The notes under the pieces were generated by a model, which had not been told where the DNA came from, did not search any database, and worked only from the letters and a program-made list of their open reading frames with translations. Source: LMUY01 sp964246185 (GTDB lineage: Bacteria; Pseudomonadota; Alphaproteobacteria; Acetobacterales; Acetobacteraceae). Taken from it: 64,000 bases of DNA. Both the position numbers and the translations under genes were made by a program. The DNA is taken from NCBI GenBank assembly GCA_964246185.1, contig CAXTPP010000001.1, positions 1 through 64,000 on the forward strand, given 5' to 3'. This document shows, in pieces, positions 44,219 to 52,768 of the stretch (positions are counted from its first letter, which is position 1; every line of letters starts with the position of its first letter).

Positions 44219-46006
44219 ATGGACATGACACCGACGGACGCCATCATCCCCGGCCAGCCGCGGAGCCGGTCGGTCTTGGTTGCGCTGAACGCCGGGGCGG
44301 TCGTGGTGGCAGGCCTCTACCTGGGCCGCGACCTGCTGGTGCCGCTGGTGCTGGCGGGGCTGCTGGCCTTCGTGCTGGCGCCCGCCTGCGCCTTGCTGCA
44401 GCGCACCCGGCTGCCCCGCGTGGTTGCCGTGATGGTGGTGGCCGCGCTGGCCTTCGGCGCCATCGGCGGCGTCGGCCTGGTGGTCGGACGCCAGGTGGCG
44501 ACGCTGGCTGGCAGCCTGCCAGCCTACCAGGCCACCGTCACAGGTAAGTGGCGGGCGCTCAGCACGGGCGGCGGCCTGGTTGCGCGGCTGACCACAGGCA
44601 TGGGCGGCGGCACGCCGGGCGACGCCCAGGCAGGCGGCGCGGCCGCGGCGCTGGGACTGGCCGACACGTCCGGCCTGGCGCTCGCCCGCACCCTGGCGCA
44701 GCCGCTGCTCGGGCCGCTGGCCACCGCCGGCGTGGTGCTGGTGTTCACCGTGTTCATCCTGCTCTCCAGCGAGGACCTGCGGGACCGGCTGGTGCGCCTG
44801 GTCGGGCGACGGGATCTGCACCGCACCATCCTCGCCATGAACGACGCGGCCCGGCGGCTGTCGCGCTACTTCCTGTTCCAGCTGGCGCTCAACACCAGCT
44901 TTGGCGGCTTGATCGGCGTGAGCCTGTGGCTGGCCGGGCTGCCGAACCCGGTGCTGTGGGGCATCTTGGCCGCCTTGATGCGCTTCGTGCCCTATGTCGG
45001 CACGCCCATCGCCCTGCTGCCGCCGCTGCTGCTGGCGGTGGCCGTCGTGCCCGGCTGGTCGCTGGCCATCCTGGTGCTGGCGCTGTTCATCGGCACCGAG
45101 CTGGTCATGGGCCAGGTCGTGGAGCCGCTGATTTACGGCCACAGCACCGGGCTGTCGCCGATCGCGGTGATCGTGGCGACCGCCTTCTGGGCCTTCCTGT
45201 GGGGACCGGTCGGACTGCTGCTCGCAACGCCGCTGACGGTTTGCCTGGTGGTGATCGGGCGGCACGTGGAGGCGCTGGCGTTCTTCGAGGTCATCCTGGG
45301 CGACAAGCCGCCGCTGGAACCGGCCGAGACGTTCTACCAGCGCGCGCTGGAGGGCAACACCGCCCTGCTCGCTTCCGGTGCCCGCCAGCAGATCGCCGCC
45401 TCGTCGCTGACGGAATATTACGACACCGTCGCTTTGCAGGGGCTCGCCCTGGCTCAGGGGGACCTGTCGCGCGACGCGCTGGAGTTCGAGCGGCTGGAGG
45501 CGATCCACTCGCAGATCGAGGTGCTGCTCGCCTTTCTCGCCAGCAGCTTCGCCGGAGCCTCACCGGCCCTGCGGACGCCGCCGGGCGCATGGCAGGCGGA
45601 AGGCGCCGTGGTCTGCATCCCCGGGCGCGGGCAGTTGGACGACCTTGCGGCCACCATGGCCGTCCAGGCCCTGGCCACCGCCGGGTTCGGAGCCACGATG
45701 ACGCCGAACCTGATGCTGGGTTCGTCCGCTGCGGCCCCGGTGGACCTGCGGCATGTCCGGCTTTGCTGCCTCTCCGTCCTGGAGGAAGGCAGCAGCGTGT
45801 CCGGCGTGCGCTACTTCGTCCGCCGCATGCAGAAGCAGATGCCCGACGCGGCCATCGTGATCTGCCTGTGGCACGCCCCGAGCGACAGCGCGCTGCTGTC
45901 CGCGCTGCGCTCGCAGGGCCAGGACGAGCATTTGGTTCTGTCGATCGGCGAGCTGCTTGCGTTGGCAAACGCGCTCTCCCTGCGCAGCAGCCGCCAGCCG
46001 GCCTGA
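44219..46006 (+). CDS. AI-2E family transporter (PerM-like) with extra C-terminal domain
   Basis: A 595-residue protein. Residues 1 to about 360 form the multi-helix AI-2E/PerM membrane domain, with GTELVMGQVVEPLIYGHSTGLSPI near 295 and FWGFLWG-like AFWAFLWGPVGLLLATPLTVCLVV after it. A helical linker with FYQRALEGN and LTEYYDTVALQGLALA follows. From about 460 there is a soluble alpha/beta domain (VVCIPGRGQLDDLAATMAVQALA, then RLCCLSVLEEGS and AIVICLW). It resembles a cobalamin-binding-like Rossmann fold without the cofactor His motif. The transported substrate is unknown; AI-2 is not implied. Confidence 0.87.
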   Translation: MDMTPTDAIIPGQPRSRSVLVALNAGAVVVAGLYLGRDLLVPLVLAGLLAFVLAPACALLQRTRLPRVVAVMVVAALAFGAIGGVGLVVGRQVATLAGSLPAYQATVTGKWRALSTGGGLVARLTTGMGGGTPGDAQAGGAAAALGLADTSGLALARTLAQPLLGPLATAGVVLVFTVFILLSSEDLRDRLVRLVGRRDLHRTILAMNDAARRLSRYFLFQLALNTSFGGLIGVSLWLAGLPNPVLWGILAALMRFVPYVGTPIALLPPLLLAVAVVPGWSLAILVLALFIGTELVMGQVVEPLIYGHSTGLSPIAVIVATAFWAFLWGPVGLLLATPLTVCLVVIGRHVEALAFFEVILGDKPPLEPAETFYQRALEGNTALLASGARQQIAASSLTEYYDTVALQGLALAQGDLSRDALEFERLEAIHSQIEVLLAFLASSFAGASPALRTPPGAWQAEGAVVCIPGRGQLDDLAATMAVQALATAGFGATMTPNLMLGSSAAAPVDLRHVRLCCLSVLEEGSSVSGVRYFVRRMQKQMPDAAIVICLWHAPSDSALLSALRSQGQDEHLVLSIGELLALANALSLRSSRQPA

Positions 46007-46011
46007 CCGCG

Positions 46012-47208
46012 TCAGGCCGCCATCTTCTGTTTGGCATTCTGATAGACGGCCGTTTCGAGCGCTGCGAAGCCGGCGAGGGAGGCCGTATCTGCGAACGGGA
46101 AGATCTGGGTGGCCCAAAACCCGCCCAGCCCGTTCTGGCGGTCAATCCAAAAGAACAGGTTGGGAAGCCCTGCCCAGCTGAGCGCCCCGGCGGGCCGCCC
46201 GGTCGGAGCGGCTTCCTCGTTGATCATGAAGGTCAGGCCCCAGGATTTCGGCATTCCGGGGAAGAACTCGGCATAGTTCGAGAGGGTCGGGATCACGCCG
46301 GGCAGCCCTTTGACCTTGAGGTTTCCCAGGCCATTCGCCGCGGCCATGCGGACTGTCTCCGCCTTCAGCACCCGCCCGTGCTCGCCCGCGCCATCGTTGA
46401 GATACGTGCGGATGAAGCGGGCATAGTCGCCGACCGTCGCATAGAGCCCGTGGCCGCCCATGTGCATCTCCGGCTCCTGCGGCAGCTCAAAGCCTGGGAT
46501 GGGCGCCAACGTCCCATCCGGGTCACGCTGGTGCATGCCTGCGAGCCGCGCCCGCATGTCCGCGCGGATGGCGAAGCTGCTGTCGTTCATGCCGAGCGGC
46601 GTGAATATGCGCTCTTGCATCACCTCGCCCAGCCGCTTGCCGCGCAGCGCCTCGACGACCTGGCCGCACCAATCGATGTTGATGCCATATTCCCAGGCCT
46701 CGCCGGGATCGAACAGCAGCGGGGCGCCAAGGGCCGCCTTGCTGCCGGTGATCACGCTCAGCTGGCCGGTAACCGCCGCCGCGTCGCGCAGCTTCTCGTT
46801 GAAGAACTCGTAGCCGAACCCGGCGGTGTGCAGCATCAACATGCGGGTGGTGATGTCGCGCTTGGGCGCGCGCAGCTTCGGCCGGCCGGCCGCATCGACG
46901 CCATCCATGACCTGGACACGGCCGATCTCCGGAACGTAGGTCTTTGCCGGGGCGTCCAGGTCGAGCTTGCCTTCCTCGACGAGCTGCAGGATGGCCGTGC
47001 CGGTGATCGCCTTGGTGCAGGAGAAGATGGCGAACACCGTGTCGGCCGTCATGTCCGCATCCTGGCCGAGCGCCCGCTTGCCCGCCGCGCCCTCGTAGAT
47101 CGTGCCGTTGCGGTCGGTGATCGCGGCGGCCACGCCGGGCAGCCCCAGCCCTGACTCGACGGCGTGCCGCAGGATGGAGTCAGCCATGGTCGTGAAGGGG
47201 TTGGGCAT
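46012..47208 (-). CDS. Beta-lactamase-fold serine hydrolase (class C / EstB-like esterase)
   Basis: A 398-residue serine hydrolase. The nucleophile motif is Ser63-Cys-Thr-Lys66 (SxxK), the second motif Tyr174-Gly-Ile-Asn177 (YxN-like), and a late GGHGLYATVGDYARF region carries the third conserved block. No signal peptide is visible, which suits a cytoplasmic esterase better than a periplasmic beta-lactamase. The start at 47208 has GGAG six bases upstream; an in-frame start at 47271 is less likely. Confidence 0.88.
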   Translation of the reverse strand: MPNPFTTMADSILRHAVESGLGLPGVAAAITDRNGTIYEGAAGKRALGQDADMTADTVFAIFSCTKAITGTAILQLVEEGKLDLDAPAKTYVPEIGRVQVMDGVDAAGRPKLRAPKRDITTRMLMLHTAGFGYEFFNEKLRDAAAVTGQLSVITGSKAALGAPLLFDPGEAWEYGINIDWCGQVVEALRGKRLGEVMQERIFTPLGMNDSSFAIRADMRARLAGMHQRDPDGTLAPIPGFELPQEPEMHMGGHGLYATVGDYARFIRTYLNDGAGEHGRVLKAETVRMAAANGLGNLKVKGLPGVIPTLSNYAEFFPGMPKSWGLTFMINEEAAPTGRPAGALSWAGLPNLFFWIDRQNGLGGFWATQIFPFADTASLAGFAALETAVYQNAKQKMAA

Positions 47209-47267
47209 CGTCAGCTCCATTTTCTGGATGTCGTTGCCGGCGGGTACGCGCCGGGTGGGGAGTGAGA

Positions 47268-47447
47268 TCACTGCTTCGGGGCGGCAAGCGGCTCCGACGG
47301 GGTCTGGATGGGAGGCATGTTGGCGTCCGGCTTGGGCGAGTTAGCTGAACCCGGCAGCCCATTGGTCACGTTCCCGAGCACGACGTCAACCACGCGCGGC
47401 AGGACATCCGGAGCGGGCTGGCCTGCATGCAGCGATGATTGGGCCAT
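47268..47447 (-). CDS. Doubtful small open frame (59 codons)
   Basis: This frame fills the 319-base gap between the esterase and the DUF4142 gene. It would encode a Pro/Ala/Asn-rich 59-residue peptide (LPRVVDVVLGNVTNGLPGSA near the middle). It has a proper ATG and stop but no ribosome-binding site and no recognisable domain. GC-rich sequence gives such frames by chance, so I rate it low. Confidence 0.2.
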   Translation of the reverse strand: MAQSSLHAGQPAPDVLPRVVDVVLGNVTNGLPGSANSPKPDANMPPIQTPSEPLAAPKQ

Positions 47448-47527
47448 GGCGCCCCGCGTCGAATCCGGGCGACAGGCTGGCCATCAAAAACATCCAGCAC
47501 ATGTCTCTCACCTGCATGAAGGTCCGG

Positions 47528-48085
47528 TCAGGCTGGCCTGGGCAACTGGCCCTGCAACGCCTGCAACTGCGCGAGATTGGTGCGCACCAGGGCGTCGCCG
47601 CGCCGGGACAGGTCGGCCAGCTTTGGATTGCTGGTCGTTGTGTTCAGGACCACGTACTGGAAGTTCAGAATGTCCTGATGGCTGGCTATCTGATCGGCGA
47701 GGAACGAGCGGTCGAACTCCTGGCCCTGCCCAAGCCGCAGCCGCGCGGCGCGGATGCGCAACCTCGACGGCAGCACCGTGGGAGGCTTGATGCCGGACTC
47801 GGCCGCGACCGGGCGCAGCTCCGCGTCAAACTGGTTGGCTTCCGCCAACAGCTTGGCCGCGATCGCCCGCACTTCGGGCGACTTGGCCTGGGTCTGGGCG
47901 AGCGTGCACTCGTCGCGGTCGAAGCCAATGATGTCGAAGGCGTTGGTCACGAACTCCAAGTCGCTCCCGCTCATGTCACCGCTGGGCGAGCTTGCGCTGG
48001 CCTGGGTCGTTTGGCAGCCGGCCAGGGCTGCGCTTGCCCCGAGCAGCGGCAGCAGCAAGGCGGCGCGCCGTGTCGTTGTCGTCAT
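47528..48085 (-). CDS. DUF4142-family lipoprotein
   Basis: A 185-residue exported protein with twin Arg and a lipobox (TRRAALLLPLLGASAALAGC). The helical DUF4142 (ferritin-like) pattern follows: FVTNAFDIIGFDRDECTLAQTQAKSPEVRAIAAKLLAEA split over about 42-80. Family members are periplasmic or outer-membrane proteins of unknown function. The ATG at 48085 fits the signal; an upstream start would spoil it. Confidence 0.82.
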   Translation of the reverse strand: MTTTTRRAALLLPLLGASAALAGCQTTQASASSPSGDMSGSDLEFVTNAFDIIGFDRDECTLAQTQAKSPEVRAIAAKLLAEANQFDAELRPVAAESGIKPPTVLPSRLRIRAARLRLGQGQEFDRSFLADQIASHQDILNFQYVVLNTTTSNPKLADLSRRGDALVRTNLAQLQALQGQLPRPA

Positions 48086-48124
48086 AATTGGTTTTCCCGC
48101 TTCCGTAGCCGCACGCACGATACC

Positions 48125-49042
48125 TTAGAAGACGTAGAGGACGCGCGCCGTCGCACCGAAGGCCTGATTGAACCCGCCGACGTTGACGAAGTCGTGGTTC
48201 AACTCCAGCAGCACCTGCGCCCTGGGCGACACGAACAGCGAGGAGGCGACGCGCAGCCGCTCGAACTCCGACTTGTTGCCGTTGGGGAAGCCGTTGGTCG
48301 TTGCGGTGCCGCCAAGTATGCTCTCCCAGCCGATGGAGCTTTGGAAGGCGCGGGTCCAGTTATAGTTGAACCAGGCTTGCAGCCGGAAATCCGGGTCCTG
48401 CTTGGTGCGCAAGCCGCCTGGGCTGGTGACGTCGCCATAGAACCGGCCATCGAAGCCCAGGTCATACGAGAAGTGCTCGCCGATGCCCTGGTCCCAGCCA
48501 AGCTGGAAATCCCCAGTCCAGCCCGTGCCGCTCTGGGCGCCCGCCAGGTTGACTGCGGAGTTTTTGTCGTAGGTGCCCACGGGCGGATAGACGAACCCGG
48601 TCACGACGAAGTATTCTTTCTTCGCGACACTGGCGTAGGGCCAGATGAACGCCGACAAGGCCACGTTGGAGGCCCCGAATGCGCTGCCCAGCCTTGTAGA
48701 ACCGATATGGCCGTCTGACTCGGAGCCAAAGACCTCGATCGCCTGCACGCCAGCCGGCATGCCAGCGATATAGTCGAGATGCACGTAACGGGCGACACCC
48801 ACGTTGACCTCAAGGCCGCTGCCCTTGATCGTCGGGCCACGGGCGACGTTGAAATTTGTGTCATGCTGATACTCGTAGTAGCCCAGGACCACGTTGGTGC
48901 CGTCCGGAGCCGGCACGAACTCGTTCGGCTCGATCTCCTGCGCCGAGGCGATGGCTACCCCGCCCACTGACAGCAACCAGCAGGCAGCTGCGCCGGCAAG
49001 CCATCGCCTGAGAGCACGCAGCGCTGTGCCATGATAGTGCAT
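48125..49042 (-). CDS. MetA-pathway-type outer-membrane protein (phenol_MetA_deg-like)
   Basis: A 305-residue beta-barrel with signal peptide (RRWLAGAAACWLLSVGGVAIASAQ). The opening VPAPDGTNVVLGYYEYQ is typical of this transporter-like barrel family and the protein ends in aromatic VLYVF. The start at 49042 has GAAGGGA upstream. Such proteins are assumed to help uptake of aromatic or other hydrophobic compounds; no catabolic genes are adjacent, so the substrate is unknown. Confidence 0.82.
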   Translation of the reverse strand: MHYHGTALRALRRWLAGAAACWLLSVGGVAIASAQEIEPNEFVPAPDGTNVVLGYYEYQHDTNFNVARGPTIKGSGLEVNVGVARYVHLDYIAGMPAGVQAIEVFGSESDGHIGSTRLGSAFGASNVALSAFIWPYASVAKKEYFVVTGFVYPPVGTYDKNSAVNLAGAQSGTGWTGDFQLGWDQGIGEHFSYDLGFDGRFYGDVTSPGGLRTKQDPDFRLQAWFNYNWTRAFQSSIGWESILGGTATTNGFPNGNKSEFERLRVASSLFVSPRAQVLLELNHDFVNVGGFNQAFGATARVLYVF

Positions 49043-49225
49043 GATCACGTCCCTTCTCCACCGGTTATCTGCCCGGATCCTTGGATTGAACACTGGCGGG
49101 CAAACCTTGTGCCGCCAAGTGAGGAAAGTCGCGGATTTGCGATCGGCTGGAACTGTCACATAAACAGCACATGTCCAGTGGCCAATTTTGGGCCGCCTAA
49201 CCAGTGGCAACAGCAGCGGAGGCAC

Positions 49226-50143
49226 ATGCCTGCAAGGATGGGCACAGGGATCGCGGCAGACCTGATCGCCGTCATCGTGGCCGTGACGGACAATCAGCCG
49301 CGGGTGCTCACCCTATCGGGTGGCGCGTTGCCGGCTGGCCCGTTCACCTCCAGCCACCGCTCCCTGCAATCCGGCGTGCGCGCCTGGGTGGAGGAGCAGA
49401 CGCACCATCCGCTGGGGTATGTCGAGCAGCTCTACACCTTTGCCGACCGGGATCGGACACCATTTGGACCGGAGCAGCAGGTCATCTCGGTCAGCTACCT
49501 GGGCCTCACGCGGGAAATGACGGCCTCGGGCGCCGCGAACTGGCGGGGCTGGTACAGCTACTTTCCTTGGGAGGACCGCAGGAACGGCCTCAGCCTGGAC
49601 GAAATCCTGCCGCGCCTGGCGGAGTGGGCGCAGCAGGAGGCCGGCGAACAGCGGCTGCAGCGCGAGCGGCGCATTGCGATCAACTTCGGCGCCGGGCCGC
49701 ACCCTTGGAACGAGGAGCTTGTGCTGCAGCGTTACGAACTGCTGCATGAGGCCGGGTTGGTGGCGGAGGCCGGGGATGCGCGCCGCGCCGGGAGCGCTGC
49801 CCCCCTGCCCGGGCAGCGCATGGTGCACGACCATCGGCGCATCCTGGCGACCGGCATCGCGCGACTGCGGGTCAAGATCAAGTATCGTCCCGTGGTGTTC
49901 GAGCTGATGCCGGACACCTTCACCCTTTTGCAACTGCAGCGCACCGTCGAGGCGTTGGCCGGGCAGTTGCTGCATAAACCCAACTTCCGCCGCCTGATCG
50001 AGCAACAGGCGCTGGTGGAAGAGACTGGCGAGACGACGACAGACACCGGCGGACGCCCGGCCAAGCTGTTCCGTTTCCGGCGCGAGGTGCTGCTGGAGCG
50101 GGCCGCCGCTGGAAGCAAGTTGCCGCTCGCCCGCGGGCCGTGA
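49226..50143 (+). CDS. nadQ: NadQ-type NAD-biosynthesis regulator (Nudix-like, COG4111-like)
   Basis: A 305-residue protein with an N-terminal Nudix-like domain lacking the catalytic Nudix box. Seen motifs are HHPLGYVEQLYTFADRDR, ISVSYLGLTRE and WYSYFPWEDRR. A winged-helix-like C-terminal domain follows (FTLLQLQRTVEALAGQ, PNFRRLIE). This is the pattern of the alphaproteobacterial regulator NadQ. Its position directly upstream of nadABC, with inverted repeats between, supports a repressor of NAD synthesis. I chose ATG 49226 after GGAGG, although spacing is short; ATG 49238 is possible. Confidence 0.82.
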   Translation: MPARMGTGIAADLIAVIVAVTDNQPRVLTLSGGALPAGPFTSSHRSLQSGVRAWVEEQTHHPLGYVEQLYTFADRDRTPFGPEQQVISVSYLGLTREMTASGAANWRGWYSYFPWEDRRNGLSLDEILPRLAEWAQQEAGEQRLQRERRIAINFGAGPHPWNEELVLQRYELLHEAGLVAEAGDARRAGSAAPLPGQRMVHDHRRILATGIARLRVKIKYRPVVFELMPDTFTLLQLQRTVEALAGQLLHKPNFRRLIEQQALVEETGETTTDTGGRPAKLFRFRREVLLERAAAGSKLPLARGP

Positions 50144-50173
50144 AGGCTGGTGCCATGAAGGCTTGACTCTCTA

Positions 50174-50190
50174 ATACTCAGCCTTAGTAT
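50174..50190. promoter_or_regulatory. Candidate NadQ operator 1
   Basis: Inverted repeat ATACT-N7-AGTAT in the nadQ-nadA gap, 20 bases upstream of the predicted -35 box. It shares the ACT/AGT half-site with the second repeat. Assignment to NadQ is inference from position. Confidence 0.5.
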
Positions 50191-50209
50191 AACAGGATGC
50201 CTATGGCGG

Positions 50210-50239
50210 TTGGATGCAACGTCTGGCATGGACTATATA
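50210..50239 (+). promoter_or_regulatory. Predicted nadABC promoter
   Basis: TTGGAT (50210-50215), 18 bases, TATATA (50234-50239). Transcription would begin about 15-18 bases before the nadA ATG, leaving a very short leader. The -10 box overlaps candidate operator 2. Confidence 0.6.
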
Positions 50240-50255
50240 CTCTAACTGAGTTTAT
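50235..50255. promoter_or_regulatory. Candidate NadQ operator 2
   Basis: ACTC-TAACT-GAGT (50239-50251) within the wider palindrome ATATACTC...GAGTTTAT. It covers the end of the -10 box and the expected transcription start, a classic repressor position. NadQ binding is inferred. Confidence 0.6.
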
Positions 50256-50264
50256 TGGTGGGCT

Positions 50265-51245
50265 ATGATCGAAGCTTCTGTCCTCGAACGCACTGCCCCG
50301 CTCTATGAGCGCGTCCGGCGCGTCGTGCCGCCGATCGAGTGGCCGTTCTTCGCATCCGACGTGGACGCCATCCTGCGCCTCAAGCAGGAGCGCCGGGCGG
50401 TGATCCTGGCGCATAACTACCAGACGCCCGAAATCTTCCACTGCGTCGCCGACATCGTCGGCGACAGCCTGGCGCTGGCCCGCCGCGCCATCGACGTGGA
50501 CGCGGACGTGATCGTGCTGGCCGGCGTCCATTTCATGGCCGAAACCGCCAAGCTGCTGAACCCCGGCCGTACCGTGCTGATCCCGGACGCCAGGGCCGGC
50601 TGCTCCCTGGCCGAGTCGATCACAGCGGCGGATGTGCGGGCGCTGCGGCTGCGGCATCCCGGCGTGCCCGTGGTCACCTACGTCAACACCTCGGCCGCGG
50701 TGAAGGCGGAAAGCGACATCTGCTGCACTTCCGGCAACGCGCGCCGGGTGGTGGAGAGCCTCGGCGTGCCGCGCGTCATCATGATCCCCGACGAGTACCT
50801 GGCGCAGAACATCGCCCGCGAGACGGGGGTGGAGATCATCAGCTGGGCCGGGCATTGCGAGGTGCACCAGCGATTCACGCCGGGCGAAATCCGCGGCCTG
50901 CGCGAGGCGCACCCGGGCGTCACCGTCTTCACCCATCCAGAATGCCCGCCAGACGTGGTGGCGGAGGCCGACCTGTCCGGTTCGACCGCCATGATGGAGG
51001 AATACGTCCAGCGCCACGCCCCCAAGCAGATCGTGCTCGTGACGGAGTGCTCCATGAGCGACAACCTGGCGGTGCGCCACCCGGAGGTGGACTTCATCCG
51101 GCCCTGCAACCTGTGCCCGCACATGAAGCGCATCACCCTGGCCAACATCCGCCACGCGCTGGAAACCATGACGGAGGAGGTCACCATCGACCCGGCCATC
51201 GCTGGGCGGGCGCGGCTGTCCGTCGAAAGGATGCTTGCACTGTGA
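50265..51245 (+). CDS. nadA: Quinolinate synthase
   Basis: A 326-residue 4Fe-4S enzyme that condenses iminoaspartate with dihydroxyacetone phosphate to quinolinate. The three cluster ligands are in place: Cys113 (DARAGCSLAES), Cys198 (WAGHCEVH) and Cys284 (CNLCPHMK). The substrate region ILAHNYQTPEI is near residue 50. Its stop overlaps the nadB GTG. Confidence 0.97.
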   Translation: MIEASVLERTAPLYERVRRVVPPIEWPFFASDVDAILRLKQERRAVILAHNYQTPEIFHCVADIVGDSLALARRAIDVDADVIVLAGVHFMAETAKLLNPGRTVLIPDARAGCSLAESITAADVRALRLRHPGVPVVTYVNTSAAVKAESDICCTSGNARRVVESLGVPRVIMIPDEYLAQNIARETGVEIISWAGHCEVHQRFTPGEIRGLREAHPGVTVFTHPECPPDVVAEADLSGSTAMMEEYVQRHAPKQIVLVTECSMSDNLAVRHPEVDFIRPCNLCPHMKRITLANIRHALETMTEEVTIDPAIAGRARLSVERMLAL

Positions 51246-52765
51246 ACCAGATTCTGAGCCATGACCCGGTGCTGGTCGTGGGCGCCGGCCTCGCTGGCCT
51301 GCTGACGGCGCTGCACCTCGCGCCGCAGCCGGTCACGCTGCTGACAGCCGGAACGCTCGGCGCGCTGTCCTCCAGCGCCTGGGCGCAGGGCGGCATCGCC
51401 GCTGCCGTGGGCGACGGCGACGATGCGGCCCTGCAGCTCGCGGACACGCTGGCCGCCGGCGCGGGCCTGTGCGACGCAGCCGCCGCCCGCCGCATCGTTG
51501 ACGCCGGCCCGGACGTGATCGACGTGCTCACCCGCTACGGGGTCCGGTTCGACCGTGACGCTGGCGGGGCGTTGCAACTCGGCCTTGAAGCCGCGCACAG
51601 CCGCCGCCGCATCGTCCACGCGATGGGCGACGGCACCGGCCGCGAGATCGTGCGCGCCCTGGTCGCCGCCGTGGCCGGCACGCCGTCCATCACCGTGCTG
51701 GAGGGCGTGGCCGCCCGCCGCCTGATCGTCGCCGGTGGCCGCGTGTGCGGCGTGCTGGCGCAACGCAGGACGGAGCGCGGCGTCGAGACGGTGCGGCTGC
51801 CCGCATCCCGCGTGGTGATCGCCACCGGGGGCATCGGCGGCCTGTTCCGTCACACCACCAACCCGGTGGGCGCGTGGGGCGCCGGCCTCGCCATGGCGGC
51901 GCACGCCGGCGCGGCGCTGCGGGGCATGGAGTTCGTGCAGTTCCATCCCACCGCGCTCGACATCGGCCGCGACCCGATGCCGCTGGTGAGCGAGGCGGTG
52001 CGCGGCGAGGGCGCCACTCTGATCGACGGCGACGGCGCGCCCGTCATGGCCGGGTTCGCCCGCGGCGACCTCGAACCGCGGGACGTGGTCTCACGCGAGG
52101 TCTGGCGCGTGCTGGCGGGCGGCGGCTCCGTCAGGCTGGACGCGACCCGCATCGCAGGTTTCGTCGACCATTTCCCGGCCATCGACCGCACCTGCCGCGC
52201 CGCCGGCATCGACCCGGCGCTGCAGCCCATCCCGGTCCGCCCGGCCGCGCACTACCACATGGGCGGCATCGCGGTGGATGGGCGCGGGCGCAGCACCCTG
52301 CCCGGCCTGTGGGCTTGCGGCGAGGCGTCCTGCACCGGGCTGCACGGGGCGAACCGGCTGGCCAGCAACTCGCTGCTGGAAGCCGCGGCGTGCGCCCGCT
52401 TCGTGGCCGAAGACATCGGCGGCAGCCTGGCTCAAGCGCAGGCAACCCTGCCAGGGGTCTTGCCGCCAGCGCCCGACGCGACGGCGGTGCGCCCGATCGT
52501 GTCGCGCCACCTCGGCGTGCTGCGGGACGAGGGCGGCCTCGCGTCCGCCGTGCGCTCCCTGCTGCCGATGGCCGCCACGTCCGACCCGGCGCTGGTAGGC
52601 TTGCTGGTGGCGGTGGCAGCCCTGCGCCGCCCCGGCCGCGTCGGCAGCCACTGGCGCACGGACGGCGACGCTGCCAGCCCCCTGGAGATGCCGGCGATGA
52701 CGCTGGACGACGCACTGGCCCAGGCCTGGGAGCTATCGCAGTCCGACTTCGCCAGGAGCGCCTGA
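51242..52765 (+). CDS. nadB: L-aspartate oxidase
   Basis: A 507-residue FAD enzyme that oxidises L-aspartate to iminoaspartate for NadA. It has FAD motif VLVVGAGLAGLLTALHL, active-site loop SSWAQGGIAAAVG, EFVQFHPTAL, HYHMGGIAVD and GLHGANRLASNSLLEA. The GTG start overlaps the nadA stop (GTGA). Only four bases separate it from nadC. Confidence 0.97.
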   Translation: MNQILSHDPVLVVGAGLAGLLTALHLAPQPVTLLTAGTLGALSSSAWAQGGIAAAVGDGDDAALQLADTLAAGAGLCDAAAARRIVDAGPDVIDVLTRYGVRFDRDAGGALQLGLEAAHSRRRIVHAMGDGTGREIVRALVAAVAGTPSITVLEGVAARRLIVAGGRVCGVLAQRRTERGVETVRLPASRVVIATGGIGGLFRHTTNPVGAWGAGLAMAAHAGAALRGMEFVQFHPTALDIGRDPMPLVSEAVRGEGATLIDGDGAPVMAGFARGDLEPRDVVSREVWRVLAGGGSVRLDATRIAGFVDHFPAIDRTCRAAGIDPALQPIPVRPAAHYHMGGIAVDGRGRSTLPGLWACGEASCTGLHGANRLASNSLLEAAACARFVAEDIGGSLAQAQATLPGVLPPAPDATAVRPIVSRHLGVLRDEGGLASAVRSLLPMAATSDPALVGLLVAVAALRRPGRVGSHWRTDGDAASPLEMPAMTLDDALAQAWELSQSDFARSA

Positions 52766-52768
52766 GCC

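Noticed and set aside
43757..45508. A 583-codon minus-strand frame opposite the AI-2E transporter
   Set aside because: The Gln/His/Arg-rich translation is the typical antisense shadow of a GC-rich gene. Only the last 123 codons form the receiver domain.
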